This document shows positions 49,556 through 59,184 of a DNA stretch of 64,000 bases, in pieces. The stretch spans positions 248,001-312,000 of the forward strand of contig NZ_JNCS01000002.1 of NCBI RefSeq assembly GCF_000731985.1, given 5' to 3'. Origin of the DNA: Natrinema altunense. GTDB taxonomy: Archaea; Halobacteriota; Halobacteria; Halobacteriales; Natrialbaceae. The notes under the pieces were generated by a model. That model had not been told where the DNA came from. It saw nothing but the letters and a program-made list of their open reading frames with translations, and searched no databases. The first letter of the stretch is position 1, and every line of letters begins with the position of its first letter. Position numbers and translations under genes: made by a program.

Positions 49556-52500
49556 TTATCTGACAGACTTCGTTCAGGAGAGCGAAGAACGGATTACGGA
49601 ACTGAACAACGCCTTGCTCACCCTCGAGCGCGAGCCCGACGACGAGGAGGCGATGGAGAACATCTTCCGGATCGCACACACCCTCAAGGGGAACTGCGGG
49701 GCGATGGGACTGGAGTCGGCCAGCGACCTCGCCCACGCGATCGAGGACCTGCTCGATGCCGTCCGCCGCGACGAACTCGATGTGACCGCGTCGTTGATGG
49801 ACGTCGTCTTCGACGCCGTCGACGAACTCGAGACGATGATCGGCGAGGTCGCCGAAACCGGCGAGATCCGGACCGACCCGTCGGCGACGATCGAATCGCT
49901 TCGTGACCACCTCCCCGATGCTGACGGGACGAACGCGGGAGTCGAACCGCCGACGGCGGACGAAATCGACGACGTCTGTGCCCGGTTCGAGCCGCCGGCC
50001 GACGACGGTCACGACGTCTATCTCGCCCGCCTCGAGATCGCACAGGAAGCGGGCATCAACAACGGGGAACTGGTCGTCGATGCACTGATCGACGCCTTCG
50101 ATCTGATCGGAACCGACCCGCCCCGCGAAACGATCGAGACCGGGGACTACGGCGGGAGTTTCGACGCGGTCTTCGGGACCGCGGTCGGCGAGGCTGCGAT
50201 CGCCTCGGGACTCGATCCGGTCGAGGAGGTCGACGAGTTCGAAATCGTCGACGTCTCCGATCGGTTCGAGGGCGAAAATGCAGTCGCAGGCGCGCCCGGG
50301 GCGGAGTCGGCGGCCGATTCCGAACCGGGTGAGGGGATCTCCTCCGACGAGGCCCAGGACCTCGAAGTCGACGACCTCTTGGACGAGTTCGACGAGTTCG
50401 ATAACTTAGACGAGATGGTCGACGACGTCGAGGACGAGGACCTCGACGCGTTCGAGGACATGGGCGAAGCCGGGTCGTTCGACGATCTGCTGGACGAAGA
50501 GGACATCGACGAACTCGACGCCGATCCGGGCGAACCGCCGGGTGGGGCCCGCGATGCGGATGACGGCCCGACCGACGGGACCGCGGAGTCGACGGCCGAC
50601 GACGCGGCCGGAGACGCGTCGTCTCCGTCCGATGCCGACGACGACGAAGTCGACGACGCCGGCGCGGTCTTCGACGAACTCAAAGACGAGGTCGAGATGG
50701 TCGGGTTCGACGAACTCCAGGACGAACTCGAGGAACTCGAGTTCGACGAGTTCGACGAAGAGGAGGAGGTCGATATGGACGAACTCCTCGGCGAAGACGC
50801 CGCCGACGACTCGTTCCTCGACGACGAGGAGCCGTCGGCGGACGCGGTCGACGATATCCTGGTCGGCTCGGAACCGGACGCTGAGCCGGAGACGGAGGAG
50901 GGGATCGACGAGATCGAAGCCGACGACGTGCTCGACGATGCCGTCGACGAGGTGACGTTCGATGCCGACGAGACTGCGGCGTCGATGGCCGACGACGCGG
51001 GATCGAGCGACGAAGCGACCGCCGCGCCCGATCCGGACGCGGAGACGGTCGCCGAAGACGGCGTCGACGATTCGGCGGCGGCCGACGCGGAGCGCGGTGA
51101 GACGGGAACCCACGAAGCGGGTCCCGACGGGTCGGCCACTGCTGCGGCCGGTTCCGACGAAACTGTCGTTTCCGACGAACGTCCCGATGCGGACGACGAC
51201 GGGTCGGCCGAGGACACAGCTGTCCCTGCAGCCGACGAACCCGCAGCGTCCGACGGCTCGTCCCCGCAGACCGATCCCGAGGCCGACGACGCGATGGCCG
51301 ACGCGGGAGACGGGGCCGTCGCCGACGGACCCGAGGACGGTACGGAGTCCGGGGCCGACGGCAGCTTCGCGGCCGACTCGTTCGGCGGGACCGGCGACGA
51401 GGTCGAGCCGACGCCGGCCGTCGACGACGACTTCGGGACGGCCGACGACGAGTCGGACCCCTTCGACGACGGCAGCTTCGCGGCCGACGTCGACGACTCG
51501 TTCGCGGACTTCTCGCCCGATACGACCGACGCCGAGCCGGAGTCGGACGATAGCTTCGACAGCGGGTTCGACGAGCAACTGGGCGGACAGTCCGACGACG
51601 AGACGTTCCCCGGAACCACCGAGTTCGACACCGACGAGACTGACTTCGAGGAACCCGCGTCGGACGTCGAGACCGATTCGGACTCGAGCCTGTCGGCCGC
51701 CGCATCGTTCGGTGACGACGGGAGCGGGTCCGAAACCGACGACTCCGCCGACGTCGTCCGGACCATCGACGAGCCCGAGATGGAAATTCCGGACGTTTCG
51801 CTTCCGGAGACGAGCGACCGGTCGGACGCCGACGACGAGGACGACGAGATCCAGTCGGTTCGCGTCGACATCGAACAAGTCGACTCCCTGCTCACGCTCG
51901 TGGAGGGACTGGTGACCAGTCGCGTCCGCCTCCGCCACGCGGCCGATGCGGACGACGATGGCACGGCTCTCGACAAGGAACTCGACGCGCTGTCGGATCT
52001 GACGAGCGATCTGCAGGAGACAGTGATGGACATCCGACTGGTGCCGCTCCAGACGGTGACGAGTCGCCTGCCGCGGGTCGTTCGCGATATCGCCCGCGAT
52101 CAGGACAAGCAGGTGGCCTTCGAGATAAGCGGCGAAACCGTCGAACTGGACCGGAGTATCCTCGATCGGATCGGCGATCCGCTGATCCATCTGGTTCGCA
52201 ACGCCGTCGACCACGGGATCGAAGCCCCGGAGCGACGCGAGGAGATCGGCAAACCGCGCGAAGGGACCGTCGAGGTCCACGCCGATCGCTCGAGCGACCG
52301 CGTGACGATCACGGTCGCGGACGACGGGAGCGGACTCGATCCGGATCGGCTCCGCGACGAAGCCGTCGACGCGGGGGTTCTCGACGCGGAGGAGGCCGCC
52401 GCCCTCTCCGAGGGGGAGGCGTACGACCTCATCTTCCATCCCGGGCTTTCGACGGCCGACGAAGTGACGGACGTCAGCGGCCGCGGCGTCGGCATGGACG

Positions 52501-52982
52501 TCGTCAAGCGGACGATCGAGGACCTGGACGGCACGGTCTCGATCGACAGCGACGAGGGCGAGGGGACGACCGTCACGATGACGCTTCCGGTGACGGTTGC
52601 GATCGACGAAATCCTGTTCATCGAAAGCGGCGGCGAGGAGTTCGGTATCCCGACGAAGGCCGTACAGGACATCGAAGCCGCGACCGCGATCGAAACGGCC
52701 GCCGGCGAACCCACGCTCCACGGCGACGACGGCGAGTATCCCGTCATCGAACTGGCCGACGTCCTCGAGACGCCGGCTCCCGGTGCGAACGGCGACGGGA
52801 TGGTCGTCCGCATTCGCGACGAGGTCCGCGAGGTGGCGCTGCACTGCGATCACGTGCAGGGTCAACAGGAGGTCGTCGTCAAGCCCTACGAGGGCGTTAT
52901 GAGCGGTATTCCGGGTCTCAGCGGTGCAACGGTGCGGGGGAGGGGGGAAGTAGTCAACATCCTGGACGTGACGACACTATGA
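49548..52982 (+). CDS. cheA: Chemotaxis histidine kinase CheA with very long acidic linker
   Basis: CheA autophosphorylates on His and passes phosphate to CheY and CheB. P1 (1-110) has the phospho-His 44 in IAHTLKGNCGAMG. A region at about 140-235 may be P2. Residues about 240-765 are an acidic, low-complexity linker with repeats such as DGSFAAD and SFDDLLDEEDIDELD. P3 begins at SVRVDIEQVDSLL, P4 has RNAVDHGIEAPERREEI (N box), VADDGSGLD (G1) and SGRGVGMDVVKRTIE (G2), and P5 is the CheW-like C-terminus (about 1015-1144). At 1144 residues it is far longer than usual CheA (about 650-750). The start at 49548 overlaps the cheB stop. Confidence 0.95.
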   Translation: MSDYLTDFVQESEERITELNNALLTLEREPDDEEAMENIFRIAHTLKGNCGAMGLESASDLAHAIEDLLDAVRRDELDVTASLMDVVFDAVDELETMIGEVAETGEIRTDPSATIESLRDHLPDADGTNAGVEPPTADEIDDVCARFEPPADDGHDVYLARLEIAQEAGINNGELVVDALIDAFDLIGTDPPRETIETGDYGGSFDAVFGTAVGEAAIASGLDPVEEVDEFEIVDVSDRFEGENAVAGAPGAESAADSEPGEGISSDEAQDLEVDDLLDEFDEFDNLDEMVDDVEDEDLDAFEDMGEAGSFDDLLDEEDIDELDADPGEPPGGARDADDGPTDGTAESTADDAAGDASSPSDADDDEVDDAGAVFDELKDEVEMVGFDELQDELEELEFDEFDEEEEVDMDELLGEDAADDSFLDDEEPSADAVDDILVGSEPDAEPETEEGIDEIEADDVLDDAVDEVTFDADETAASMADDAGSSDEATAAPDPDAETVAEDGVDDSAAADAERGETGTHEAGPDGSATAAAGSDETVVSDERPDADDDGSAEDTAVPAADEPAASDGSSPQTDPEADDAMADAGDGAVADGPEDGTESGADGSFAADSFGGTGDEVEPTPAVDDDFGTADDESDPFDDGSFAADVDDSFADFSPDTTDAEPESDDSFDSGFDEQLGGQSDDETFPGTTEFDTDETDFEEPASDVETDSDSSLSAAASFGDDGSGSETDDSADVVRTIDEPEMEIPDVSLPETSDRSDADDEDDEIQSVRVDIEQVDSLLTLVEGLVTSRVRLRHAADADDDGTALDKELDALSDLTSDLQETVMDIRLVPLQTVTSRLPRVVRDIARDQDKQVAFEISGETVELDRSILDRIGDPLIHLVRNAVDHGIEAPERREEIGKPREGTVEVHADRSSDRVTITVADDGSGLDPDRLRDEAVDAGVLDAEEAAALSEGEAYDLIFHPGLSTADEVTDVSGRGVGMDVVKRTIEDLDGTVSIDSDEGEGTTVTMTLPVTVAIDEILFIESGGEEFGIPTKAVQDIEAATAIETAAGEPTLHGDDGEYPVIELADVLETPAPGANGDGMVVRIRDEVREVALHCDHVQGQQEVVVKPYEGVMSGIPGLSGATVRGRGEVVNILDVTTL

Positions 52983-53006
52983 ACGAACGCGAACACCCAC
53001 ACCTAC

Positions 53007-53011
53007 GGAGG
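53007..53011 (+). promoter_or_regulatory. Strong Shine-Dalgarno site for cheC
   Basis: GGAGG at 53007-53011 lies 5 nt before the ATG at 53017. It settles this start, and differs from most other starts in the window, which are leaderless or coupled by overlap. Confidence 0.7.
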
Positions 53012-53016
53012 AATTC

Positions 53017-53622
53017 ATGACGATGATGGTCGATATACGAAAGCTGAGCTTCATAAACGAGATGGCGAAAGTCGGGACGAACGGCGTCGCCGACAACATG
53101 AGCAAACTGACCGGCGAGGACGCCCAGATGGAGGTGACCAAGACCAACTTCATCGACGTCGACGACATCGAGTCACAGCTCGATGCCGGGAAACGGGTCG
53201 GCGTCCGCGTCCGACTGCTCGATCCCCCACACGGGCACATCCTCATCCTCTTCCCGGAGGCGAGCGCGAAGAAGATCACGGCGATCATGCTTCGTGACGT
53301 CGTCGACGACATGGGCGATGTCTCCGGAAAGATGGCCCGCAGCGCCGTCGAAGAGATGGGCAACATGATGGCAAGTGGCTTCATCGACGGCTGGGCGGAC
53401 GTGCTCGGCCGCGCGATCGATATCGCCGCGCCACAGCTCGTCTACGCACAGACGGGTGACATCGTCACCCGGACGGCCAGTCTCGGCGGCGACGATCTGG
53501 CCCTGTTCTTCGACTCCGATCTGTCGGTCCCCAGCTACCAGATCGAAGCCGAGATTTACGCCTTCCCCGACTTGGGAGAGTTCGTGGAAATGGTCAACGG
53601 CATCGAAGTCCAATCCGCATGA
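53017..53622 (+). CDS. cheC: CheC-family CheY phosphatase/adaptation protein
   Basis: CheC proteins dephosphorylate CheY-P or aid adaptation. This 201-residue single-unit protein has FINEMAKVGTNGVADNMSKL near the N-terminus and the phosphatase-type helix SAVEEMGNMMASGFIDGWAD with conserved Glu and Asn near residue 115. It ends with YAFPDLGEFVEMVNGIEV. A clear Shine-Dalgarno lies before it, and it overlaps the following cheC-like gene by 4 bp. Confidence 0.92.
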   Translation: MTMMVDIRKLSFINEMAKVGTNGVADNMSKLTGEDAQMEVTKTNFIDVDDIESQLDAGKRVGVRVRLLDPPHGHILILFPEASAKKITAIMLRDVVDDMGDVSGKMARSAVEEMGNMMASGFIDGWADVLGRAIDIAAPQLVYAQTGDIVTRTASLGGDDLALFFDSDLSVPSYQIEAEIYAFPDLGEFVEMVNGIEVQSA

Positions 53623-54885
53623 AACTCGACGTCAACGCACTCGGCACGTTCTACCGGATGGCTCGAGAGGGAGCCGGACTGGCGGCGGGCCGACTCACCC
53701 ATATGCTGGGCGTCGAGACGAAAGTCGGCGTGACGAAGCTCAACTTCATGCGCGGCCAGGAGATCCGGCGCGACTTCGAGGACTCGACGGAGAAGGTCGG
53801 CGTCCGCGTCAAGCTGACCGGCGGGATCGAGGGCTACTCGGTCGTCGTCTTCGAGCGCGAGAACGCGCTCCGAATCGTCGAAACCCTGCTCGCGGAAGCC
53901 GGTCCCGACGCGGATGTCGACGCCGATGTCGACGAACTCGACGGCTTCGACGAGATGACCGAGAGCGCGGCCACCGAGGTCGGTCACATCATGAACAGCG
54001 GCTTCATCGACGGCTGGGCCGACGTCTTGGAAACCGTCATCGACGTCTCCACGCCGGAGTTCGTCGAGGGACAGACCGCCGAGCCCTTCTTCGGCGACAT
54101 CGACGAGGCACCGGCCGACGACGATCTCGCCTTGCTCTTCCAGAGCCAGATCGAAACCGTCGGGACCGAGGTCGGCTTCAGTCACTACCTCTTCCCGAAA
54201 CGCGAGTCGATGTCGAAGCTCCTGGAGCAACTGCGCACCAGCGAGGGCATCGAGTACGACAAACTCGACGGCTTCGATCGAATGGCGGAACGCGGTGCCG
54301 AGGAGGTCGCCAAGACGGCGACCACGCTGACCGGCATCGATACCAGCGTCGACATCCGCCGGCTGAACTTCGTCTCGCTCGAGGCGATCCCCGAGCAGGT
54401 GGCAAACGAGAAACTCGTCGGGGTCGCCTTCGAATTCGACGGTGCCAAGCGGCTATCTCCTCTTCCTGTTCGACGAGGAGTCGGCCCACGAGATCGTCGA
54501 CGCGATGGTTCCCATGGAGGTCGACGAGGACGGGTTCGGCGAGATGGGCACCAGCGCGATCAAGGAACTCGGGAACATCATGGCAAGCGGGTTCCTCGAC
54601 GGGTGGGCGAACGTCCTCGATACGACGATCGACCACTCGACGCCGGAGTTCATCCACGACATCGGTGCCGCGGCCGTCGACCCGGTCATCATCCAACTCG
54701 GTGAGAATCAGGACTTCGCGTTCGTCTTCGACACGGTCGTCATGGCCGACGGTCGGGAGTTCGACTGCGAAGTGTACGCCATCCCCGACGAGTCCGATCT
54801 CGAGCGGGCGCTGAACAACTTAGACGTCGATCGGATCGAGGAGACGCCGACGACGGCGGAGTTCCAGGAAGTCGATAACACATGA
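53619..54885 (+). pseudogene. cheC: Two-domain CheC-like gene broken by one frameshift
   Basis: Reading from 53619 gives a first CheC unit (ATEVGHIMNSGFIDGWADVL; note His in place of the usual Asn) and the beginning of a second (DIRRLNFVSLEAIPEQVA, VGVAFEFDGA). After about 54440 the frame turns into Arg-rich nonsense and ends at 54704. The missing second half continues in another frame from 54442 (SGYLLFLFDEESAHEIVDAM, KELGNIMASGFLDGWANVLD) to 54885. The total of 1267 nt is 422 codons plus one base, so a single-base insertion (or two-base loss) near 54440 explains it. It could be true decay or a sequencing error; the flanking che genes are intact and overlap normally, which favours error or a recent event. 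Confidence 0.85.
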
Positions 54886-55397
54886 AAACGTACGGCACCG
54901 AACCGGGCGCACCGACGCCGGTCCAGGTCGGCATCTCCGAACTCGTCGTCAGCGACGGCGACGACACGCTCAAGTCCTACGGCCTCGGGTCGTGTCTGGC
55001 CATCGCTCTGTACGACCCGAACACCAATATCGGCGGCTTGGCACACGTCATGTTACCCGACGGCGACACTGCGGACAACAGCGATCGCAAACCCGGCAAG
55101 TACGCCGATACGGCGATCCGTGCGCTCCTCCGACGCATGGTCGAGCAGGGCGCAAACTACACCGCCGTCGAAGCGAAAATCGCCGGCGGCAGCGACATGT
55201 TCGAGTTCGAGAGTTTCGGCGACGGCGTCGGACAGCGAAACATCGCCGCCGCGAAGACGGAACTCGAGAAACTCGGCGTCCCGCTTGAGGCGGAAGACGT
55301 CGGTGGCGAATACGGTCGCACCGTCGAATTCACGCCCGGGACGGGCACGCTCGTGGTGAAAACGTCCGACGGCGAGAACGGAGTGACGGAACTGTGA
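54882..55397 (+). CDS. cheD: Chemoreceptor glutamine deamidase CheD
   Basis: CheD deamidates receptor glutamines and pairs with CheC. The 171-residue protein has the catalytic cysteine in KSYGLGSCLAIALYDP, the His in GGLAHVMLPDGDT and KIAGGSDMFEFESFGDGVG, with conserved Gly and Asn in RNIAAAKTELEKL. Overlap of 4 bp on each side shows operon structure. Length is normal. Confidence 0.94.
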   Translation: MKTYGTEPGAPTPVQVGISELVVSDGDDTLKSYGLGSCLAIALYDPNTNIGGLAHVMLPDGDTADNSDRKPGKYADTAIRALLRRMVEQGANYTAVEAKIAGGSDMFEFESFGDGVGQRNIAAAKTELEKLGVPLEAEDVGGEYGRTVEFTPGTGTLVVKTSDGENGVTEL

Positions 55398-56302
55398 TCG
55401 GCGACGGCGCTGGCGACGCCGGCACCGACCCCGACGACGGTAACCGTGACGACGAGGTGTTCGCGGATCTCCTCGCGTTCGTCGAAGACGAACTGTCGTT
55501 CGCGACCAGCCACTACAACGACAGCTACCTCGACCGGCGTATCTCCTCGCGGATGCGGCGGACCAGAAACGAGACGTACCAGGAGTACTTCGAGTACCTG
55601 CGAGGCGATGCCGACGAACAGGAGGCGTTGCTCGAGGCGATGAGCATCAACGTGACCGGCTTTTTTCGGAATCCGGATGTCTGGTCGGGGATTCGGACCG
55701 TGCTCCGGAAACTGTCCGCGAAAGAGACGACCGTCCGAGTCTGGAGTGCCGCGTGTGCCGACGGCCGAGAACCGTACTCGCTTGCGATGCTCGCGCGTGA
55801 CGATCCTCAGATCGACGAGTCCAGCGTCTACGTTCTCGGGACCGACATCAGTACACCGGCGCTCGAAACGGCTCGGAACGGCGTCTACGAGGAATCCCGG
55901 ACGGTCGACCTCGACGAGCAACTCTCCTTTCTCGACGACTACCGGCGGTACGTCGATGTCGATGGGCGGACCTACCGTATCAGCGACGAGATCAAGCGAA
56001 ACGTGCGCTTTCAGCGCCACGACCTGATCAACGACGACCCGAAGTCGGGGTTCGATCTCGTCACGTGCCGGAATCTCTTCATATACATCGACAACGCGTA
56101 CAAACGACCGATGCTCGAAACGATCGCCCGGTCGCTTCGAACGAACGGCTACCTCGTCATCGGCAAGGCCGAGACGATCCCGCCGTCGCTCCAGTCGGCG
56201 TTCGCCGTCCGCGAGGCTCGCTTGCGAATCTATCAGCGGGACGGCCGCAACACGGGTGGTGGGACGACCGACCGCCGCACGGACTCGAACTTCACGTCGT
56301 AG
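55394..56302 (+). CDS. cheR: Chemoreceptor methyltransferase CheR
   Basis: CheR methylates receptor glutamates with SAM. The 302-residue protein has the N-terminal helical domain (ISSRMRRTRNETYQEYFEYL), the SAM-binding VRVWSAACADGREPYSLAML, VLGTDISTPALETARNGVY and FDLVTCRNLFIYIDNAYKRP. It starts with GTG overlapping the cheD stop. The N-terminal 20 residues are an acidic haloarchaeal extension. It closes the che operon. Confidence 0.94.
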   Translation: MIGDGAGDAGTDPDDGNRDDEVFADLLAFVEDELSFATSHYNDSYLDRRISSRMRRTRNETYQEYFEYLRGDADEQEALLEAMSINVTGFFRNPDVWSGIRTVLRKLSAKETTVRVWSAACADGREPYSLAMLARDDPQIDESSVYVLGTDISTPALETARNGVYEESRTVDLDEQLSFLDDYRRYVDVDGRTYRISDEIKRNVRFQRHDLINDDPKSGFDLVTCRNLFIYIDNAYKRPMLETIARSLRTNGYLVIGKAETIPPSLQSAFAVREARLRIYQRDGRNTGGGTTDRRTDSNFTS

Positions 56303-56416
56303 CGGAGACGAGACGTGCGAGGCGATGTCGGGCTTCCCGCGAGAACCCATTGCTACTGTTCACAGTTCGGAGCACAACCACTCGTTACATGACGGTTCAC
56401 CGAATACTCCCGACGA

Positions 56417-57706
56417 ATGCCTCCGCTCGACCTTCGACCGTTCATCGCCCGCACTGCGGCGCTGATCGATTCGTCGCCGCCGACGTCCCGCGGTGAAACC
56501 CGCACGTGGCTCGTCGAACCCTTCCTCGAGACCCTTGGCTGGGACTGTCGTGACGACTCGTGTGTGACCGACCGGACCGTCGACGGGACGCGAGTCGAAT
56601 ACGTGCCGATGATCGAGTCGGTGCCCGCGCTGCTCGTTGCCGTCGAGGCCTACGATGCGTCCCTCGAGGAGTCACGCGCCACCGCGCTTCGGGGGGCGAT
56701 GACCTGGACGGGTATCGACCGCGCGATCTACACGAACGGCCGCGAGTACCTCCTGCTTGCGGGCGCGTCCGATATCGACTACCACGCACTCACCCTCTCC
56801 GAACTCGCCGACACGGAGTCGACACTGGACAACTACTCGCGGGCGGCCCTGGCTCGCCGACTCGAGCACCACTCGCGGGATCACGTCGCCCGGCGACTCG
56901 CACTCGAGCGGCCGCGTCTCGTCGACGCGATCGTCGAGCAACTGACGACGGCCGCCGTGCAGGGCGATGCCTACGCCGACGAGTTCGACTCCGCGGTCGA
57001 TCGATTCCTCGATCAACTCGTCGTCGCGTTCGCCGACAGCAGGCCGCAATCGGGGGAGACACGGGCGGACGTCTCGATTCGCTTCAGCGAATCGGCGGTG
57101 ACCGGAGACGGGGAGACGAATGATACCCGCGAACCCGGCTCTCGGTCCGGATTGGCAGCCGACTCCGGCGGCGACGCCACCGAGCCGAGAACGGACGCGA
57201 CTCGAGCCGAGCGCGGGAGCGCTGCGGGCTCGAACGCCGACGCTGCCCGCGAAGCCGGTACGCACGACGCGACAGGGACGGAATCGGACGACCCGTCGGC
57301 GTCGACTCCCGACGACGGATCGGACGGACCGACCGCCGATGCCGACACCGGTACCGACGGCGGCGAATACGTCGTCCGATTCTTCAACGATCGCGGTTCG
57401 ATCGGCGCGATCGGCCACTCGACGGCGGAGGGGGCACTCGTCGAGGCCGCCGAGTACCTATTCGAGCGCGGCCTCTCCGGTATCGAGGTCCCGTGGAGCC
57501 CCGACGACGCCGACGGCACGGTTCTGAACGCTGCCCCCACTCACGCCGACGGCTCGCCGATGGCCGCCCCGACACAGCTCTCGAACGGCCTCTACCTCGC
57601 GACCGGGGGTGAACCGGACGAACGCGCCGCACGCGTCGAGGCGCTCGCCGCTCGAGCGGGATTGCGGGCGATGCTCACGGGAGACTGGGATGATCGAACC
57701 TCCTGA
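56417..57706 (+). CDS. Hypothetical protein with HsdR-N-like domain and acidic linker
   Basis: Function is unknown. Residues 1-140 resemble the type I restriction enzyme R-subunit N-terminal domain (TWLVEPFLETLGWDCRDDSC, VEYVPMIESVPALLVAVEAY, DRAIYTNGREYLLLAG), a PD-(D/E)XK-type fold without the helicase part, so it is not a restriction enzyme by itself. A helical region to about 215, an acidic/Gly-rich linker (220-320) and a small C-terminal domain (EYVVRFFNDRGSIGAIGHST) follow. It is 114 nt after cheR and on the same strand. The position may be coincidental. Confidence 0.78.
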   Translation: MPPLDLRPFIARTAALIDSSPPTSRGETRTWLVEPFLETLGWDCRDDSCVTDRTVDGTRVEYVPMIESVPALLVAVEAYDASLEESRATALRGAMTWTGIDRAIYTNGREYLLLAGASDIDYHALTLSELADTESTLDNYSRAALARRLEHHSRDHVARRLALERPRLVDAIVEQLTTAAVQGDAYADEFDSAVDRFLDQLVVAFADSRPQSGETRADVSIRFSESAVTGDGETNDTREPGSRSGLAADSGGDATEPRTDATRAERGSAAGSNADAAREAGTHDATGTESDDPSASTPDDGSDGPTADADTGTDGGEYVVRFFNDRGSIGAIGHSTAEGALVEAAEYLFERGLSGIEVPWSPDDADGTVLNAAPTHADGSPMAAPTQLSNGLYLATGGEPDERAARVEALAARAGLRAMLTGDWDDRTS

Positions 57707-57806
57707 AACGATTGCTACGCCGATCGGCCGGTCGTCTGCGGTCGGGGCGCAGTGACGGTCAGTGCTCGATTGCCCTCGACGACTCCTCGGAGGAACGACG
57801 GCGCGG

Positions 57807-58598
57807 TCAGTACCTGACGTTGGTCTCGACGACCGTTATGACGACTCGGAGGTCGCTGCCCGTGCTTTCACCACAGGTCGCTTTGGGGGTCGCACCGGCG
57901 GTGTCGCGTTCCCAGCCCGACCGTTCGAACGTCGCGTTCCAGGCGTTGCCGTAGTTCGTATCCGCCGTTACCGTCACTTCGTCGACACCGCTTTCGATCT
58001 GTGTCTTGCGGTCCGTTTCGTTCATCATGACCTCGAGCGTGCCGCTACTCTGTATCGACCCGTTGTTGGCCTGGACTGAAGGAACGGTAATAAGGACCGA
58101 TTCGTTCCCCTCGTCACACGCCAGCTGTGGTCGTTTGAGAACGACGCTCCCGCCGTTTTCGGCGGAACGAACGACGCCGCCACCCTCGTACACGATCCTG
58201 TCGGACCCGGTCGTGTACGCGAATTCGCCGAGCGTCACGGGACTGGCGTCGGCGGGAGCAGTACCGGCACCGGTATCGAGTTCGATCTCGAGTGTCGTCC
58301 CATCGGGGTCGGCCACAAACGTCCCTTCCCGAAGCGATAGTTCGCCGCGTCGCTTGTCGATCCCATCGTATCGCAACACGTCGTTGAAGTTCTCCGTGAG
58401 TGCTTCCATCGCCCGTTCGGAGTTCCGTAGTTGCTCGCCGTCGCTGTAATCGGTCATCGCTTGGAAGCCAGTCATGGACAGCAACATGACGGAGCCGATG
58501 ACGATCGCGAACACGAGGACGAACGCGAGGACGTCGGAGACTGCACGATCGGTGCCGGTACGCCCAGCGCTCGTCTCGACGGTTCGGGTACGTCTCAT
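57807..58598 (-). CDS. Pilin-like membrane-anchored protein (DUF7289-like)
   Basis: This 263-residue protein has a basic start and a hydrophobic anchor preceded by a prepilin-type turn (DRAVSDVLAFVLVFAIVIGS), then an extracellular beta-rich domain with cysteines in ACDEGN and TCGEST. It is the last gene of the pilus/secretion-like cluster (minus strand) and overlaps the upstream gene by 4 bp. From memory it matches DUF7289 (not searched). It probably forms part of a minor pilin complex with the other four small proteins. Confidence 0.85.
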   Translation of the reverse strand: MRRTRTVETSAGRTGTDRAVSDVLAFVLVFAIVIGSVMLLSMTGFQAMTDYSDGEQLRNSERAMEALTENFNDVLRYDGIDKRRGELSLREGTFVADPDGTTLEIELDTGAGTAPADASPVTLGEFAYTTGSDRIVYEGGGVVRSAENGGSVVLKRPQLACDEGNESVLITVPSVQANNGSIQSSGTLEVMMNETDRKTQIESGVDEVTVTADTNYGNAWNATFERSGWERDTAGATPKATCGESTGSDLRVVITVVETNVRY

Positions 58599-59110
58599 CG
58601 TGTTCCCCCGTGGATCGATATTTCACTGGTGGTCGGGTCACCGGTATCCGACCGATGGCGGATTTCGATCGTGCCGCCCGGTACTGTCTTCGAGTCGTCG
58701 TCGATTTCCGCGTCGATCTTGACCGGGACGTAGACGACGGTATCGGCGTCCGTCGCCGTCAGCTTCAGACACTCGGTCGAGCCGTCGAGAAACCGTCCAT
58801 CTCCGCACTCGCTCGCAGGCAGTAATTCGACCGTGTACGACGATCCTGCAACCGTTCGCGGATGGTCGGCAGTGGCGGTCACCTCGTCGTTCGTCCCGAT
58901 CGCCGCCTGGTCGACGTTCGACAGTTCGTCGCTCAGACGCTCGCCGACCGTCTCGAGTGACAGCCGCGCGCTCTTTTCCTTTTGATTCTCGAGGAGCGTG
59001 CCGCCTGCCATCAGGAGCATCGTGATGAGGACCGTCGTGATGGCGATGGTCAGCGCGTGCGTGACCGTGATCGAAACGCCGCGGTCGGCCCGATGGAACC
59101 GGTCACGCAT
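58595..59110 (-). CDS. Pilin-like membrane-anchored protein (DUF7266-like)
   Basis: This 171-residue protein has a DRGVSITVTHALTIAITTVL anchor with a Gly before the hydrophobic core, as in archaeal type IV pilins, then an extracellular region with a Cys pair (SECGDGRFLDGSTECLK). It overlaps the following gene (ATGA). I recall it as DUF7266. It is predicted to be processed by a PibD-type peptidase; that is inference. Confidence 0.85.
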   Translation of the reverse strand: MRDRFHRADRGVSITVTHALTIAITTVLITMLLMAGGTLLENQKEKSARLSLETVGERLSDELSNVDQAAIGTNDEVTATADHPRTVAGSSYTVELLPASECGDGRFLDGSTECLKLTATDADTVVYVPVKIDAEIDDDSKTVPGGTIEIRHRSDTGDPTTSEISIHGGTR

Positions 59111-59184
59111 CGACCGCCACCTCCGATCGGTGAGTCGCGGTCGAACGGTCCCGACGCAGCCGAACAGTAGTCGTAAACATGGTC

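Noticed and set aside
50406-52865. 819-codon minus-strand ORF
   Set aside because: Antisense shadow of cheA. Its sequence is Arg/Val-rich and without domains.
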